A stretch of 38,668 nt of DNA from Deltaproteobacteria bacterium YD0425bin51 (GCA_002753225.1 PDZS01000041.1:1-38668); one strand, 5' to 3'. Positions 1-8,177 are shown, counted from the first letter of the stretch. A program made the numbers and translations. Notes: generated by a model from the letters alone, not told the origin.

Positions 1-45
1 TAGTGCAAACTAAGTTTACATTTTATAAATAATATAAAAAATCAA

Positions 46-1107
46 TTATTTTTTATCCATATGGTGTGAAATGTGTGATTTATCAACCGAAACACCTTGC
101 ATAAACTTACGTAAATTTGTAGCTACTTCTTCTCGAATTTCTGCAATTTCTTTTAAATCTCCACTTTGAAGACTAATTATACTTGTAATTTTTTCTCTTT
201 GAGTCTCTGTCAATGTATCAAGAAATGATTGTCCACTGTCCCCTGTAAGCGAAGTGCTTATGAAGTAATTTGGATTACCCATAGCTGGATAATCTTTCAT
301 ATAGAAACCACCAAAATATGTACCATGCCTTTCAGGACAGAAATAGGTGTCTGAATCTACAGAACCTTTATACCAACTAAATAACTCACTTGCATAGGTC
401 ATCAGAGCTACATGCTGAGTATGAGTTAACTGTTTCTTTAAGCTTTCATCTTCAGAAACAGATGGCCATGTTGCCGAATTGTTAAATGCCATTTTTTCAA
501 GATATACTTTCTGACTGTCAGTAAATGATGTAATAACACTCCCAAGAATCTCTGCTCTGCGGTAACTTAGCTCAGCATCAAGTTCATACAGCTTAGCAGT
601 ATATTGCTTTACATTATCTTGACTTAGACCTGTTGCTCCATTTGGGAGATTTCCTTCTAAATTATTCCTAAAAGCTTTTAATAATGGATATCTGCCATAT
701 CCAAATTTTGTATATACTGATTCCTGCTCTTTAGCTAGAGATATCATCTTGGCCTTTTGAGTTGCATTAAGTATTGATAATACGTTATTTGCAACTTTAG
801 TTAAAAAAGTAGTATTATGTCCATACCCATTTTCATCAATATCACGCATGTATTGAAAACCAAAGAAATCAGCAACTTTCCCAGGAGGCATAAAAGAATC
901 TGCACCAAGAGTTCCTGTCATAAAAGCAAGTCCGCTAAAAGCTATAGTAGTTAACTGCGCCTTATCACTCATAGCCTGCTCTATTGTATATGAACTTGCC
1001 TGATTATTAGTTGTAGTGTTTGAAGCTGCTTCAACTTTATCGTTCCCCTTAATTGATAAAATAAAAGCTAAAATAAGAATTAAAATTTTTAAATAAAGTT
1101 TTTTCAT
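46..1107 (-). CDS. Secreted protein with internal duplication and LTxxQ-like motifs
   Basis: Unrecognised 353-residue protein. The N-terminus has lysines, a hydrophobic stretch at about residues 6-19 and a likely cleavage near VEAA (about 25-28), so it is probably periplasmic or secreted. Two segments resemble each other: about 70-127 and 252-314. Each begins D-S/T-F/Y, runs to an aromatic-rich F-G-x-x-Y-M-K/R-D core and ends in an LTxxQ-type motif. Four such motifs are visible: LNATQ at 113, FTDSQ at 195, LTHTQ at 227 and LTETQ at 299. LTxxQ motifs mark the periplasmic stress proteins CpxP and Spy, but overall length and the rest of the sequence differ, so homology is only suggested. There is a single cysteine and no haem motif. 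A good AAAGGAG site (complement of 1114-1120) supports the start. It is divergent from a two-component system that may control it. Confidence 0.75.
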   Translation of the reverse strand: MKKLYLKILILILAFILSIKGNDKVEAASNTTTNNQASSYTIEQAMSDKAQLTTIAFSGLAFMTGTLGADSFMPPGKVADFFGFQYMRDIDENGYGHNTTFLTKVANNVLSILNATQKAKMISLAKEQESVYTKFGYGRYPLLKAFRNNLEGNLPNGATGLSQDNVKQYTAKLYELDAELSYRRAEILGSVITSFTDSQKVYLEKMAFNNSATWPSVSEDESLKKQLTHTQHVALMTYASELFSWYKGSVDSDTYFCPERHGTYFGGFYMKDYPAMGNPNYFISTSLTGDSGQSFLDTLTETQREKITSIISLQSGDLKEIAEIREEVATNLRKFMQGVSVDKSHISHHMDKK

Positions 1108-1238
1108 TTTAATCTCCTTTCAATTTAATAGGTTGAATTTATAAATGACCAACTCAGCAGTGCTCTATGATCATTTTTGCTGATAATAATATACTATCAA
1201 AATGAATTCTAGATGAATCAATCTTTTTATCATTACTA

Positions 1239-1266
1239 TTTTCTGAAATATTTTTGGTTTTTCTGA
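1239..1266 (+). promoter_or_regulatory. Possible operator: direct repeat TTTTCTGA
   Basis: The octamer TTTTCTGA occurs at 1239-1246 and again at 1259-1266, 20 bases apart (about two helical turns). It lies just upstream of the putative -35 of the response-regulator gene. OmpR-family regulators bind direct repeats near -35, although spacing is often 10-11 bases. In DNA this A+T-rich, the repeat could be chance. Confidence 0.25.
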
Positions 1267-1282
1267 TAAGAGTATTTAAAAA

Positions 1283-1312
1283 TTGGACTCTCTTTGTTAA
1301 GAATGTTATAAT
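1283..1312 (+). promoter_or_regulatory. Sigma-70-type promoter of the two-component operon
   Basis: TTGGAC at 1283-1288 and a perfect TATAAT at 1307-1312 are separated by 18 bases. Transcription would start near 1319. This rules out the TTG codon at 1312 as the regulator's start and leaves the ATG codons at 1363/1366. Confidence 0.55.
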
Positions 1313-1365
1313 TGCAGCATAAAAGTGTTAAAAACTTTTTCAATTTCACTTTTGTTAGGAATATG

Positions 1366-2034
1366 ATGCGAATTTTAGTGATAGAAGATGAAAAAAAAAT
1401 CGCAAGCTTTATTAAGCGTGGCTTAAGAGAAGTGGGTTATTCTGTAGATGTAGCATATGATGGTGAAGAAGGACATTTTTTAGCCACAACTTCAGATTAT
1501 GACTTAATTGTATTAGATTTAATGCTTCCTAAAATAGATGGAGTAACTTTGTGTAAAAAATTGCGTAATGAAAAAGTAATAACGCCAATCCTTATGCTAA
1601 CTGTTAAAGACTCTATAAAAGATAAGGTTACAGGATTAGACGCTGGCGCAAATGATTATTTAACAAAGCCTTTTGCTTTTGAAGAATTTCTCGCAAGAGT
1701 TAGAGCTCTTTTGCGAAGAATCGAATCTAAGCAAGTCAGTAAATTAAAAATAGATGATCTTGAAATAGATTTGTTAAATCATAAAGTTATTAGAGGAAGC
1801 AAAGAAATAGAACTAACTGCAAAAGAGTTTGCTTTGTTAGAATTTCTTATGCGGAATGAAGGAGTAATTGTAACTAGAACAATGCTATCTGAGCATGTTT
1901 GGGATATTAACTTTGATACATATACAAATATCATTGACGTTTATATTAATTATTTACGGAATAAAATTGATAAAGGATTTGAAAAAAAACTGCTTCATAC
2001 TATACGTGGACGCGGTTATATAATAAAAGCATAA
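1366..2034 (+). CDS. OmpR/PhoB-family DNA-binding response regulator
   Basis: Transcription factor of a two-component system, about 222 residues. The receiver domain spans residues 1-115 with the acidic pair in VIEDE, the phosphoacceptor Asp51 (VLDLMLP) and the conserved lysine in LTKPF. A winged-helix DNA-binding domain follows at about 125-222, ending in the usual RGRGYI signature. It resembles CusR/CopR-like regulators in general form, but the signal cannot be read from sequence. The frame is open from a TTG at 1312, but that codon lies in the -10 box. ATG ATG at 1363/1366 follows TTAGGA (1355-1360), and 1366 gives the better spacing. The kinase gene follows seven bases after the stop, so the two form one operon. 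Confidence 0.93.
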   Translation: MRILVIEDEKKIASFIKRGLREVGYSVDVAYDGEEGHFLATTSDYDLIVLDLMLPKIDGVTLCKKLRNEKVITPILMLTVKDSIKDKVTGLDAGANDYLTKPFAFEEFLARVRALLRRIESKQVSKLKIDDLEIDLLNHKVIRGSKEIELTAKEFALLEFLMRNEGVIVTRTMLSEHVWDINFDTYTNIIDVYINYLRNKIDKGFEKKLLHTIRGRGYIIKA

Positions 2035-2040
2035 AAACAA

Positions 2041-3522
2041 ATGTTTATTTACTCAATTAGATTTAAAATTATTTTATGGTATATGTTTGTATTATCACTA
2101 ACGCTGTTATTTTTTAGTATGCTTCTTTACAAGAGTTTAAGTGAAAAATTATATAGTGATTTAGATGAATTACTGCAGTCAAGAGCTAAAGGAATTATAG
2201 ATTCAATAGATACTTATTGGGAAACAGAGAGGTTAGAAGCAATAGCTGATGGAGTTAAATTTGATATATTCAGTAAAGCAAACAATATCAACTTTATAAA
2301 AATAGCTCAAAGATGGGTTGAAGAAAGATCTAAAGACCCAAAGCTGGTAAATGTTATTGTTCAAATCTTTGATGCAAATGATAAACTTATTGCCTCTTCA
2401 AAGGATATGCCAGTTATAATAAGTAAAAAAAATGATCAACTTAAATCTTTAAATCAAAAAGACGGATATTTTGAGACTGTTACTGCAGAGTTTAAAACAG
2501 GGAGACAACAGCCGCTAAGAACTTTTACTGTGCCTGTAGTTGAACATTATAATGTTGCGTACATTGTGAAAATAATAAGTCAAGTCAGTTCAATCGACTT
2601 GGCTTTGCAAGATTTTAGGATGTTATTATTTATATTCCTTCCAATTACTGTTTTTGTAACAGGGATTATAGGATCTTTGCTTTCAAAGATAACATTAAGT
2701 CCTGTAGATAAAATGATAAATGTAATTCACAATATAAATGCCAAAAATATGAAATTAAGAATAGGTACACCAGATACTAAAGATGAAATTAGAAGATTAG
2801 CCGATACATTTAATGATATGCTCTCAAGATTAGAACATTCATTTTCAACTCAGAAAAAATTTATTGAAGATCTGACTCATGAACTTAAAACCCCGTTGTC
2901 GATTTTAAAAGGTGAAATTGAAGTTGTTTTGCATAAAGGTCGTTCCCAAGAAGAATATGTTTTGTTGTTAAATAGTAATTTAGAAGAAATAAACAGGATA
3001 ACTAAAATAGTTGAGGATCTTCTTATTCTTGCTCGTTTTGATAGTTGCGTATTGAACCTTGATATTAAACAAATTAATATTTCAATATTGATACAGGAAA
3101 TAACAGAAATTATAAATATTTTAGCTAAGCAAAAGAATATTCAATTTATTTTATCTGTAGATGAAAATGTAAATATTGCAGGAGATAAAGATAAGTTAAG
3201 TCGTTTATTTTTGAACATTATAGACAATGCCATAAAATATACTTCAGAATATGGTAAACTTACAGTATCTATAAATAAAGAAAAAGATTTTGCAAAGATT
3301 GTAATCACTGATACTGGTATCGGTATATCAGAGGAAGACCTGCCATATATATTTGACCGCTTTTATCGTGCTGATAAATCTAGAATTAAGGCTGGATTTG
3401 GTTTGGGATTGAGCATAGCCAAATCTATTGCTGAAGCTCATGGGGGAAGTATTGAGGCCTATAGTAAATTAGGTCAAGGTTCAGCTTTTATAATTTCCCT
3501 TCCATTAATTCATTCCATATAA
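2041..3522 (+). CDS. Membrane sensor histidine kinase (HAMP, HisKA, HATPase)
   Basis: Partner of the upstream response regulator, 493 residues. Transmembrane helices lie at about 9-30 and 193-214 and flank a sensor domain of about 160 residues predicted to be periplasmic. HAMP spans about 215-268. The H-box contains phosphoacceptor His280 within LTHELKTPLS. The N-box is around Asn397 (IIDNAIKYT), G1 is DTGIGI at 424-429 and G2 is GFGLGL at 452-457. All catalytic motifs are intact, so autophosphorylation and phosphotransfer are expected. The architecture matches CusS/heavy-metal-type and related kinases. No metal ligand cluster is obvious in the sensor domain, so I assign no ligand. The ribosome site is weak, which suggests coupling to the regulator gene. 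Confidence 0.93.
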   Translation: MFIYSIRFKIILWYMFVLSLTLLFFSMLLYKSLSEKLYSDLDELLQSRAKGIIDSIDTYWETERLEAIADGVKFDIFSKANNINFIKIAQRWVEERSKDPKLVNVIVQIFDANDKLIASSKDMPVIISKKNDQLKSLNQKDGYFETVTAEFKTGRQQPLRTFTVPVVEHYNVAYIVKIISQVSSIDLALQDFRMLLFIFLPITVFVTGIIGSLLSKITLSPVDKMINVIHNINAKNMKLRIGTPDTKDEIRRLADTFNDMLSRLEHSFSTQKKFIEDLTHELKTPLSILKGEIEVVLHKGRSQEEYVLLLNSNLEEINRITKIVEDLLILARFDSCVLNLDIKQINISILIQEITEIINILAKQKNIQFILSVDENVNIAGDKDKLSRLFLNIIDNAIKYTSEYGKLTVSINKEKDFAKIVITDTGIGISEEDLPYIFDRFYRADKSRIKAGFGLGLSIAKSIAEAHGGSIEAYSKLGQGSAFIISLPLIHSI

Positions 3523-3539
3523 TCTTCATGGATTAATTT

Positions 3540-4403
3540 TCATTTTAGAATTGGATTCACTAAAAGTTTCTCATACTGTTTTTTAAACTCTTCTTTTGTG
3601 AAATCGTCATAAAATGGTTTGAAGCAGTTAAAATATCTCTGAGTAGGGATTTCTTTACGCAAAATCGCATCGATTTTATCAATTATATTTTTCCCCCAGT
3701 CTGTTTTAGGAGCTACAAAGTAAAGGACCAGATAATCGAGTTTTTCATCTATTCTGAGTCCAATTATCTCATCTTCCACCCCCTGCTTTTGAGCGGCCAT
3801 CTTCAGTTCTAAATATCCGCAGATAGTATAATCAATCCTTTTATTTTTCAGCAATTCTATTGCCTGAGAAGTAATATCAGATGAATATATAAGCAATACA
3901 TTAGGTTCTTTTTCATATGCCTTGATTATTTGATCGATTTGATTTCCATGACTCCGGGAAGTAGGATATCCAAATTTTAGTTTTTTATTCTCCAGAAGAT
4001 GCTTTAAGTATACTGTGGTCTTACCGCCAAAGGCAGCGTGGTCCTCCTTACGAATAAAAATATGGATCGGCGGAATTATAGCTTCTGGTATTGAATAGTA
4101 TGCAAATTTTTCGCGATCTGGATTCTTGGAAATAGATGAATTGCAGAACTTACCACCGCTTTTCAGATTCTCCAGGATTCTCTCCAGATTGCTACTCAAT
4201 CTATGATGATTATATTCTTGCAGCTTTTCAAAGACGATATTTTCGATATCAGCTCCAGTTCCTGTCACCTCATCCCCTTGACATAAATATAATGGGGGAA
4301 TGCAGGCGTGTCCCCATATGATGGTATCCTTTGACCACACATTACAATCTATAGCAATCACAATTAAAAAAGCCAAAATGTAATAGGCACTATTTTTTTT
4401 AAT
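3540..4403 (-). CDS. Periplasmic solute-binding-like protein (SBP family 3 / TIGR02285-like), probable ATT start
   Basis: The mature sequence starts with a beta-strand-like TIIWGH and contains features of family-3 periplasmic amino-acid-binding folds (TGADIENIVFEKL, later IDYTICGYLELK). It resembles the uncharacterised TIGR02285 family of such proteins, which often stand without transporter genes, as here. The first standard start in frame is TTG at 4376, which would cut into the signal peptide. Reading 27 bases further gives MKKNSAYYILAFL, a complete signal sequence beginning at ATT 4401-4403. GGAGG (complement of 4410-4414) sits six bases before it. No ATG, GTG or TTG lies between 4376 and the in-frame stop at 4419-4421. 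The protein is 287 residues with this start. It converges with the kinase gene, 17 bases away. Confidence 0.8.
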   Translation of the reverse strand: MKKNSAYYILAFLIVIAIDCNVWSKDTIIWGHACIPPLYLCQGDEVTGTGADIENIVFEKLQEYNHHRLSSNLERILENLKSGGKFCNSSISKNPDREKFAYYSIPEAIIPPIHIFIRKEDHAAFGGKTTVYLKHLLENKKLKFGYPTSRSHGNQIDQIIKAYEKEPNVLLIYSSDITSQAIELLKNKRIDYTICGYLELKMAAQKQGVEDEIIGLRIDEKLDYLVLYFVAPKTDWGKNIIDKIDAILRKEIPTQRYFNCFKPFYDDFTKEEFKKQYEKLLVNPILK

Positions 4404-4414
4404 AAATAACCTCC
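4401..4414 (-). promoter_or_regulatory. Shine-Dalgarno GGAGG with non-canonical ATT start
   Basis: On the minus strand GGAGG (4414-4410) is followed after six bases by ATT-AAA-AAA (from 4403). This is ideal spacing for initiation, and the downstream codons give a lysine-rich signal-peptide start. ATT initiation is known for infC; here it is inferred from the sequence alone. Confidence 0.5.
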
Positions 4415-4538
4415 AATTTTATAAGATATTTAAATAACAAATAGAATTTTTTCACCAGTGATTATAATTTTTAGATTAGAATAGTTGTCATTTCAATAGC
4501 AAAATTATATCATTTTTATAAAATTGCAACATTATTTT

Positions 4539-4877
4539 TTAGGCTCTATATATTTTTTTCCAAGGAGAAATAGCTATTTCTCTATAATTCATAAGAGCTA
4601 TTCTTAAAGCCTCCACAGCCAATTCTGCACAATGTATTTCTTCAGGGGGTAATGTTTTAATATAGGTTGCAATTTTTTCTGGGTTTATCTTCCATGCTTC
4701 ACTAATTTTTTTACCTTCTATGAGAGATACAACAGCCTTTGCACAAGCATAAGTGTTTACACATCCAGAAATATTGAAAGATACTGAAGTAATATTTTCC
4801 CCGGATACTTTTAGGAATATTTCAACTGTATCTCCACATTCTCGTGTTTGTTTTCCATAGCCATCTGGATTTTTCAT
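4539..4877 (-). CDS. NifU-N/IscU-like iron-sulfur cluster scaffold protein
   Basis: A 112-residue stand-alone protein of the IscU/NifU N-terminal fold, which holds a transient Fe-S cluster for transfer to apoproteins. The three ligand cysteines are in their family contexts: Cys14 in ECGDTVE with Asp16, Cys39 in SGCVN (with an extra Cys45), and Cys83 in HCAELAVEAL. It lacks the C-terminal NifU domains and has no nifS/iscS neighbour in the window. This shorter form is common in anaerobes. It is transcribed away from the feoB-type gene 73 bases away, so a shared iron-responsive intergenic region is possible. No clear Fur box is visible there. The ribosome site before ATG 4877 is weak. Confidence 0.85.
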   Translation of the reverse strand: MKNPDGYGKQTRECGDTVEIFLKVSGENITSVSFNISGCVNTYACAKAVVSLIEGKKISEAWKINPEKIATYIKTLPPEEIHCAELAVEALRIALMNYREIAISPWKKIYRA

Positions 4878-4950
4878 TTTATTGACAATAAATTCCCTTC
4901 ATTTTAGAATAGTAATCTTAAAACAACCTTAATTTGAGTCCATATAAATA

Positions 4951-6894
4951 ATGCAAGAAACTATTCAATTAATTAAAAAGGTTATGATAGTTGGTTTACC
5001 TAACACAGGTAAAAGTCAAGTTTTCAATAATTTGACAGGTCAATATAATATTGTTGCAAATTCTCCTTTAACTACCATAAATATAAAAAAAACTCTAATC
5101 AGAATTTCAAACCAGCAGTTTGAAATTATTGACACTCCAGGATTGCATTGCCTATATATCCATTCAGAAGATGAACTGCAAGTTCGAGATGCAATATTTC
5201 AGGAAAAACCAGATATAATACTCCAATGCATTGATGCCAATAGATTAAAACAATCTTTAAGCTTAACTGCTGACCTTTTAACACTATCCATCCCTATTAT
5301 TATATCCTTAAATTCAATAGATGAAACAACTAGACGAGGTATGTGGATTGATTCAGATGGATTATCAAGGCTGATTGGTGTTCCTGTTATCGAATCTATG
5401 GCAGTTTATGGGCAAGGCACAGATGAAATAAAAAAAGCTATACTAAATACTCGGCAGATTAAAAAAAAAATACAATATAGTGATATTATTGAACATAGCA
5501 TTACAAATATTGAATCATTATTACTTCCAGAGACTCCTTATAAAAGGACACTCGCGATTCTTTCAATGATGAATGATCATTTTATATTTAAGCAAATTGA
5601 AAAAACAAATGGTGAAAAAATTTCTGCTCAAATAAGAAAAGAAGTTGAACAAATAAAGCAAAAATTAAAATGGAATATAATTTGGAATATAAATAAAAGC
5701 ATAAATGCTTGGATTGACAATATAGTTGAAAAAGTTTTAAAAAAGCAAAAATTGACACCAAAACAATTTTCCCAAAAAATAGCTAAATTCTCACGTCATC
5801 CAATTTATGGGGTTCCTATTTTATTTTTAGTTATTTATATAATGTTTTTTTTTGTGGTCAATGTTGCAAATACAATTTCTGAATGGCTTAATAGCTCTAT
5901 ATGGCAGCCCATTGAGAGTTTGCTTAAAACTGTAATTACAAATCCTTTTTTGCATGATTTCCTGATAGGACCCTATGGGGTTCTTTCAACAGGACTTGCT
6001 AATGCTCTTCTTACAGTTTTACCAATATTATCTGTATTCTTCCTTATGTTTAATATACTTGAAGATATAGGCTATATTCCAAATCTTTCTGTTTTAACAC
6101 ATAGGCTTTTTAGTAAAATAGGCCTTACTGGAAGTGCTATCATGCCTATAGTTCTTGGGTTTGGATGTAAAACCATGGCAACATTGACAACAAAAAGTTT
6201 GTCTACCCAAAAGGAAAGATATATAGCCATTTTTCTTATAGCTTTTGCAGTACCTTGTGCTGTACAGTTTGGGATTAATTTAAGTATTTTAGGAAGGCTT
6301 GGATTTTCTGCGTTTATAATTACTTTTTTTGTTTTATTTTTGGTAGAGGCTGCAGCAGGTATAATTTTAAATAAAATATTAAAAGACTATGAAGAAAAAA
6401 GAGATTTCATTCAGGAACTGCCAGATATAAGATTACCAGTTATATCAAGCGTTATAAAGAAAACATATTATAGGCTTTTCTGGTTTTTAAAAGAATCATT
6501 ATTAGTTTTCATTTATGCTGCTTTATTATTGTTTGTATTTGATAAAACAGGAATTTTAACTGTAATAGAAAAAATTTGTGCTCCTATTATTGAAGGTTTT
6601 CTGGGACTGCCATCATCAATGGTTGATATTATTATTTTATGTCTAGCAAGAAGAGAAACTGCAGCAGCTTTAATTATAAACCTCCTCAAGCGGGGAGAAT
6701 TAAATTACGTTCAATCTATTGTTGCAGTAGTTGTTACAACTATGCTTATGCCATGTTTTGCGAATATAATGGCAATGGTTAAAGAAATAGGTATAAGAAA
6801 GACTATATTCATGGTTATATCAATTAATTTAGCTGCTTTTTTGATTGGCGGTATGCTAAGCAAAATACTTATTATTATTTTCCCCCTCCTATAA
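4951..6894 (+). CDS. feoB: FeoB-type ferrous iron transporter, short form
   Basis: A GTPase-coupled Fe(II) permease of the inner membrane, 647 residues (FeoB is usually about 700-770). The cytoplasmic G domain has G1 GLPNTGKS (15-22), G2-region threonines at 41-42, G3 DTPG (61-64) and G4 NSID (121-124). Hydrophobic segments begin at about residue 285 and include both Gate-like regions: one around FGCKTMATLTTKSL and a second around MLMPCFANIMAMVKE. The first gate lacks the usual GCNVPA wording, so the protein is divergent. No feoA or feoC is adjacent. Substrate assignment rests on family resemblance and the neighbouring Fe-S scaffold; another divalent metal cannot be excluded. The ATG at 4951 has a weak ribosome site. 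Val-Met at residues 11-12 is too close to G1 to be a better start. Confidence 0.85.
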   Translation: MQETIQLIKKVMIVGLPNTGKSQVFNNLTGQYNIVANSPLTTINIKKTLIRISNQQFEIIDTPGLHCLYIHSEDELQVRDAIFQEKPDIILQCIDANRLKQSLSLTADLLTLSIPIIISLNSIDETTRRGMWIDSDGLSRLIGVPVIESMAVYGQGTDEIKKAILNTRQIKKKIQYSDIIEHSITNIESLLLPETPYKRTLAILSMMNDHFIFKQIEKTNGEKISAQIRKEVEQIKQKLKWNIIWNINKSINAWIDNIVEKVLKKQKLTPKQFSQKIAKFSRHPIYGVPILFLVIYIMFFFVVNVANTISEWLNSSIWQPIESLLKTVITNPFLHDFLIGPYGVLSTGLANALLTVLPILSVFFLMFNILEDIGYIPNLSVLTHRLFSKIGLTGSAIMPIVLGFGCKTMATLTTKSLSTQKERYIAIFLIAFAVPCAVQFGINLSILGRLGFSAFIITFFVLFLVEAAAGIILNKILKDYEEKRDFIQELPDIRLPVISSVIKKTYYRLFWFLKESLLVFIYAALLLFVFDKTGILTVIEKICAPIIEGFLGLPSSMVDIIILCLARRETAAALIINLLKRGELNYVQSIVAVVVTTMLMPCFANIMAMVKEIGIRKTIFMVISINLAAFLIGGMLSKILIIIFPLL

Positions 6895-6901
6895 TTGTTT
6901 T

Positions 6902-6916
6902 TGGCATCTATTTTGC
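6902..6916 (+). promoter_or_regulatory. Sigma-54 (-24/-12) promoter of the flagellar operon
   Basis: TGGCATCTATTTTGC matches the sigma-54 consensus TGGCAC-N5-TTGC, with the GG and GC dinucleotides at the exact spacing. It lies between the feoB stop (6894) and the flgB ATG (6969), so transcription would start near 6928. Sigma-54 with an enhancer-binding activator controls mid-class flagellar genes in many proteobacteria. No enhancer site was identified. Confidence 0.75.
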
Positions 6917-6968
6917 AACATAACTATTATGAATTCATTAACTAACTTTAAATTAAGGATTCAATATT

Positions 6969-7397
6969 ATGCCAAAAACATTTATTTTTGATAAAACATA
7001 TAATGTCCTTCAAAAATCTCTTGATGTATCAGAGAGAAAACACAGTCTTATATCAAGCAATATATCTAATGCTGACACAGTTGGTTATAAACCTAAAGAA
7101 TTGGACTTTCAAAAAACTTTAGAAAGAGCTATTAAAGTCCCTGTCCCTCCAAAAGAAGTTTTGAAAGCTACAAATCCTAAACATTTTAAATTTGGCGTAG
7201 GTGAAGGAAAAGAGGATCCTAAAGACATTTTTGTTGAACCAGATGAAAATGAAATATACCGTAATCCTGATATAGTGGATATAGATAAAGAAATGACAAA
7301 TATCACAAATAATAATATTAAATATCGTACAACTGCAGAAATGTTACTTAGAAAGATGGGTATGCTACGCAGTGCTATAAATGAAGGAGCAAGATAA
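6969..7397 (+). CDS. flgB: Flagellar basal-body proximal rod protein FlgB
   Basis: Rod subunit at the base of the flagellar drive shaft, 142 residues. The conserved N-terminal coiled region and the family motif around SSNISNADTVGYKPKELDF (about 28-46) are clear. The C-terminus ends in the helical segment NNIKYRTTAEMLLRKMGMLR typical of FlgB. It is slightly longer than average because of an acidic insert (FGVGEGKEDPKDIFVEPDE). AAGGAT sits before the ATG. It is the first gene of the flagellar operon, 53 bases downstream of the sigma-54 element, and is followed by flgC with a one-base gap. Confidence 0.96.
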   Translation: MPKTFIFDKTYNVLQKSLDVSERKHSLISSNISNADTVGYKPKELDFQKTLERAIKVPVPPKEVLKATNPKHFKFGVGEGKEDPKDIFVEPDENEIYRNPDIVDIDKEMTNITNNNIKYRTTAEMLLRKMGMLRSAINEGAR

Positions 7398-7398
7398 G

Positions 7399-7830
7399 AT
7401 GGACTTTATACATGCTTTAAAAATAAGTGCAACAGGTCTTACTGCCAATCGTACCAAGATGAATGTAATTGCAGAAAACTTGGCAAATGTTGAAACAACT
7501 AGGACACAGGAAGGTGGTCCTTATAAGAGGAAAATGGTCATATTTGAAGAAAACAACATTGAAGATTTTTCCAAGACCATGGATGAAGTTGCCAAAAAAT
7601 CTACAGGTGTCAAAGTATCAGAAGTGGCATTTTCACAGGAAGATTATACTCTTGTGTATAATCCAAGTCATCCAGATGCAAATGCTTCTGGCTACGTTGC
7701 TATGCCAAATGTCAATATGCTTACTGAAATTACTGACATGATAGTTGCAAGAAGAGCATATGACGCAAATGCATCTGCTCTGTCTAATACAAAAAGTATG
7801 ATTTTAAAAGCATTGGAAATAGGAAAATAA
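7399..7830 (+). CDS. flgC: Flagellar basal-body proximal rod protein FlgC
   Basis: Proximal rod subunit that assembles with FlgB and FliE, 143 residues. The signature lies near the N-terminus: LKISATGLTANRTKMNVIAE followed by NLANVETTRTQEGGPYKRK. The C-terminal helix has the usual MIVARRAYDANASALSNTKSMILKALEIG pattern. The frame is open from 7381, but ATG 7399 is preferred. It has AAGGAG at 7384-7389 with nine bases of spacing and begins one base after the flgB stop. Confidence 0.96.
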   Translation: MDFIHALKISATGLTANRTKMNVIAENLANVETTRTQEGGPYKRKMVIFEENNIEDFSKTMDEVAKKSTGVKVSEVAFSQEDYTLVYNPSHPDANASGYVAMPNVNMLTEITDMIVARRAYDANASALSNTKSMILKALEIGK

Positions 7831-7852
7831 AATTTAAGAGGAGGCTAAAATT

Positions 7853-8152
7853 ATGAATGGTATAAATAATATTAGAGACAATTTTTCGCATATACCACTT
7901 CAAGATAGTAATTCTTCTGTTCCTGTAACTAAAGATATGGGATTTAGCGATAGACTAAAGAAGGCTCTAAAAGAAGTAAATAATTTACAGGTTGTAGGGG
8001 ATGCTTCTTCAGAAGATGTTATAAAAGATAAATTGGGGATACATGAAGGTATGATGGCTCTTCAGGAAGCAGATATGAGTCTAAGACTTATGCTTCAGGT
8101 TAGAAGCAAAGTTATAGAAGCATATAAAGAAGTAATGAGAATGCCGGGATAA
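7853..8152 (+). CDS. fliE: Flagellar hook-basal body protein FliE
   Basis: FliE joins the MS-ring to the proximal rod and is the first exported rod component. It has 99 residues, the normal size. The family's C-terminal half is clear: IHEGMMALQEADMSLRLML followed by QVRSKVIEAYKEVMRMPG. The N-terminal half is variable, as usual. A strong GAGGAGG site precedes the ATG. It sits between flgC and fliF, the conserved order in many proteobacteria. Confidence 0.95.
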   Translation: MNGINNIRDNFSHIPLQDSNSSVPVTKDMGFSDRLKKALKEVNNLQVVGDASSEDVIKDKLGIHEGMMALQEADMSLRLMLQVRSKVIEAYKEVMRMPG

Positions 8153-8177
8153 AATAATTCTTTAAGGGGTGACAAAA

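Noticed and set aside
34..56. Nine-base inverted repeat ATAAAAAAT/ATTTTTTAT as a terminator of the first gene
   Set aside because: The stem is purely A/T, overlaps the last codons and would be too weak to terminate reliably.
1312..1365. TTG at 1312 as the start of the response regulator
   Set aside because: The codon begins at the last base of the TATAAT box and the added 18 residues do not fit the family. ATG 1363/1366 has a ribosome site.
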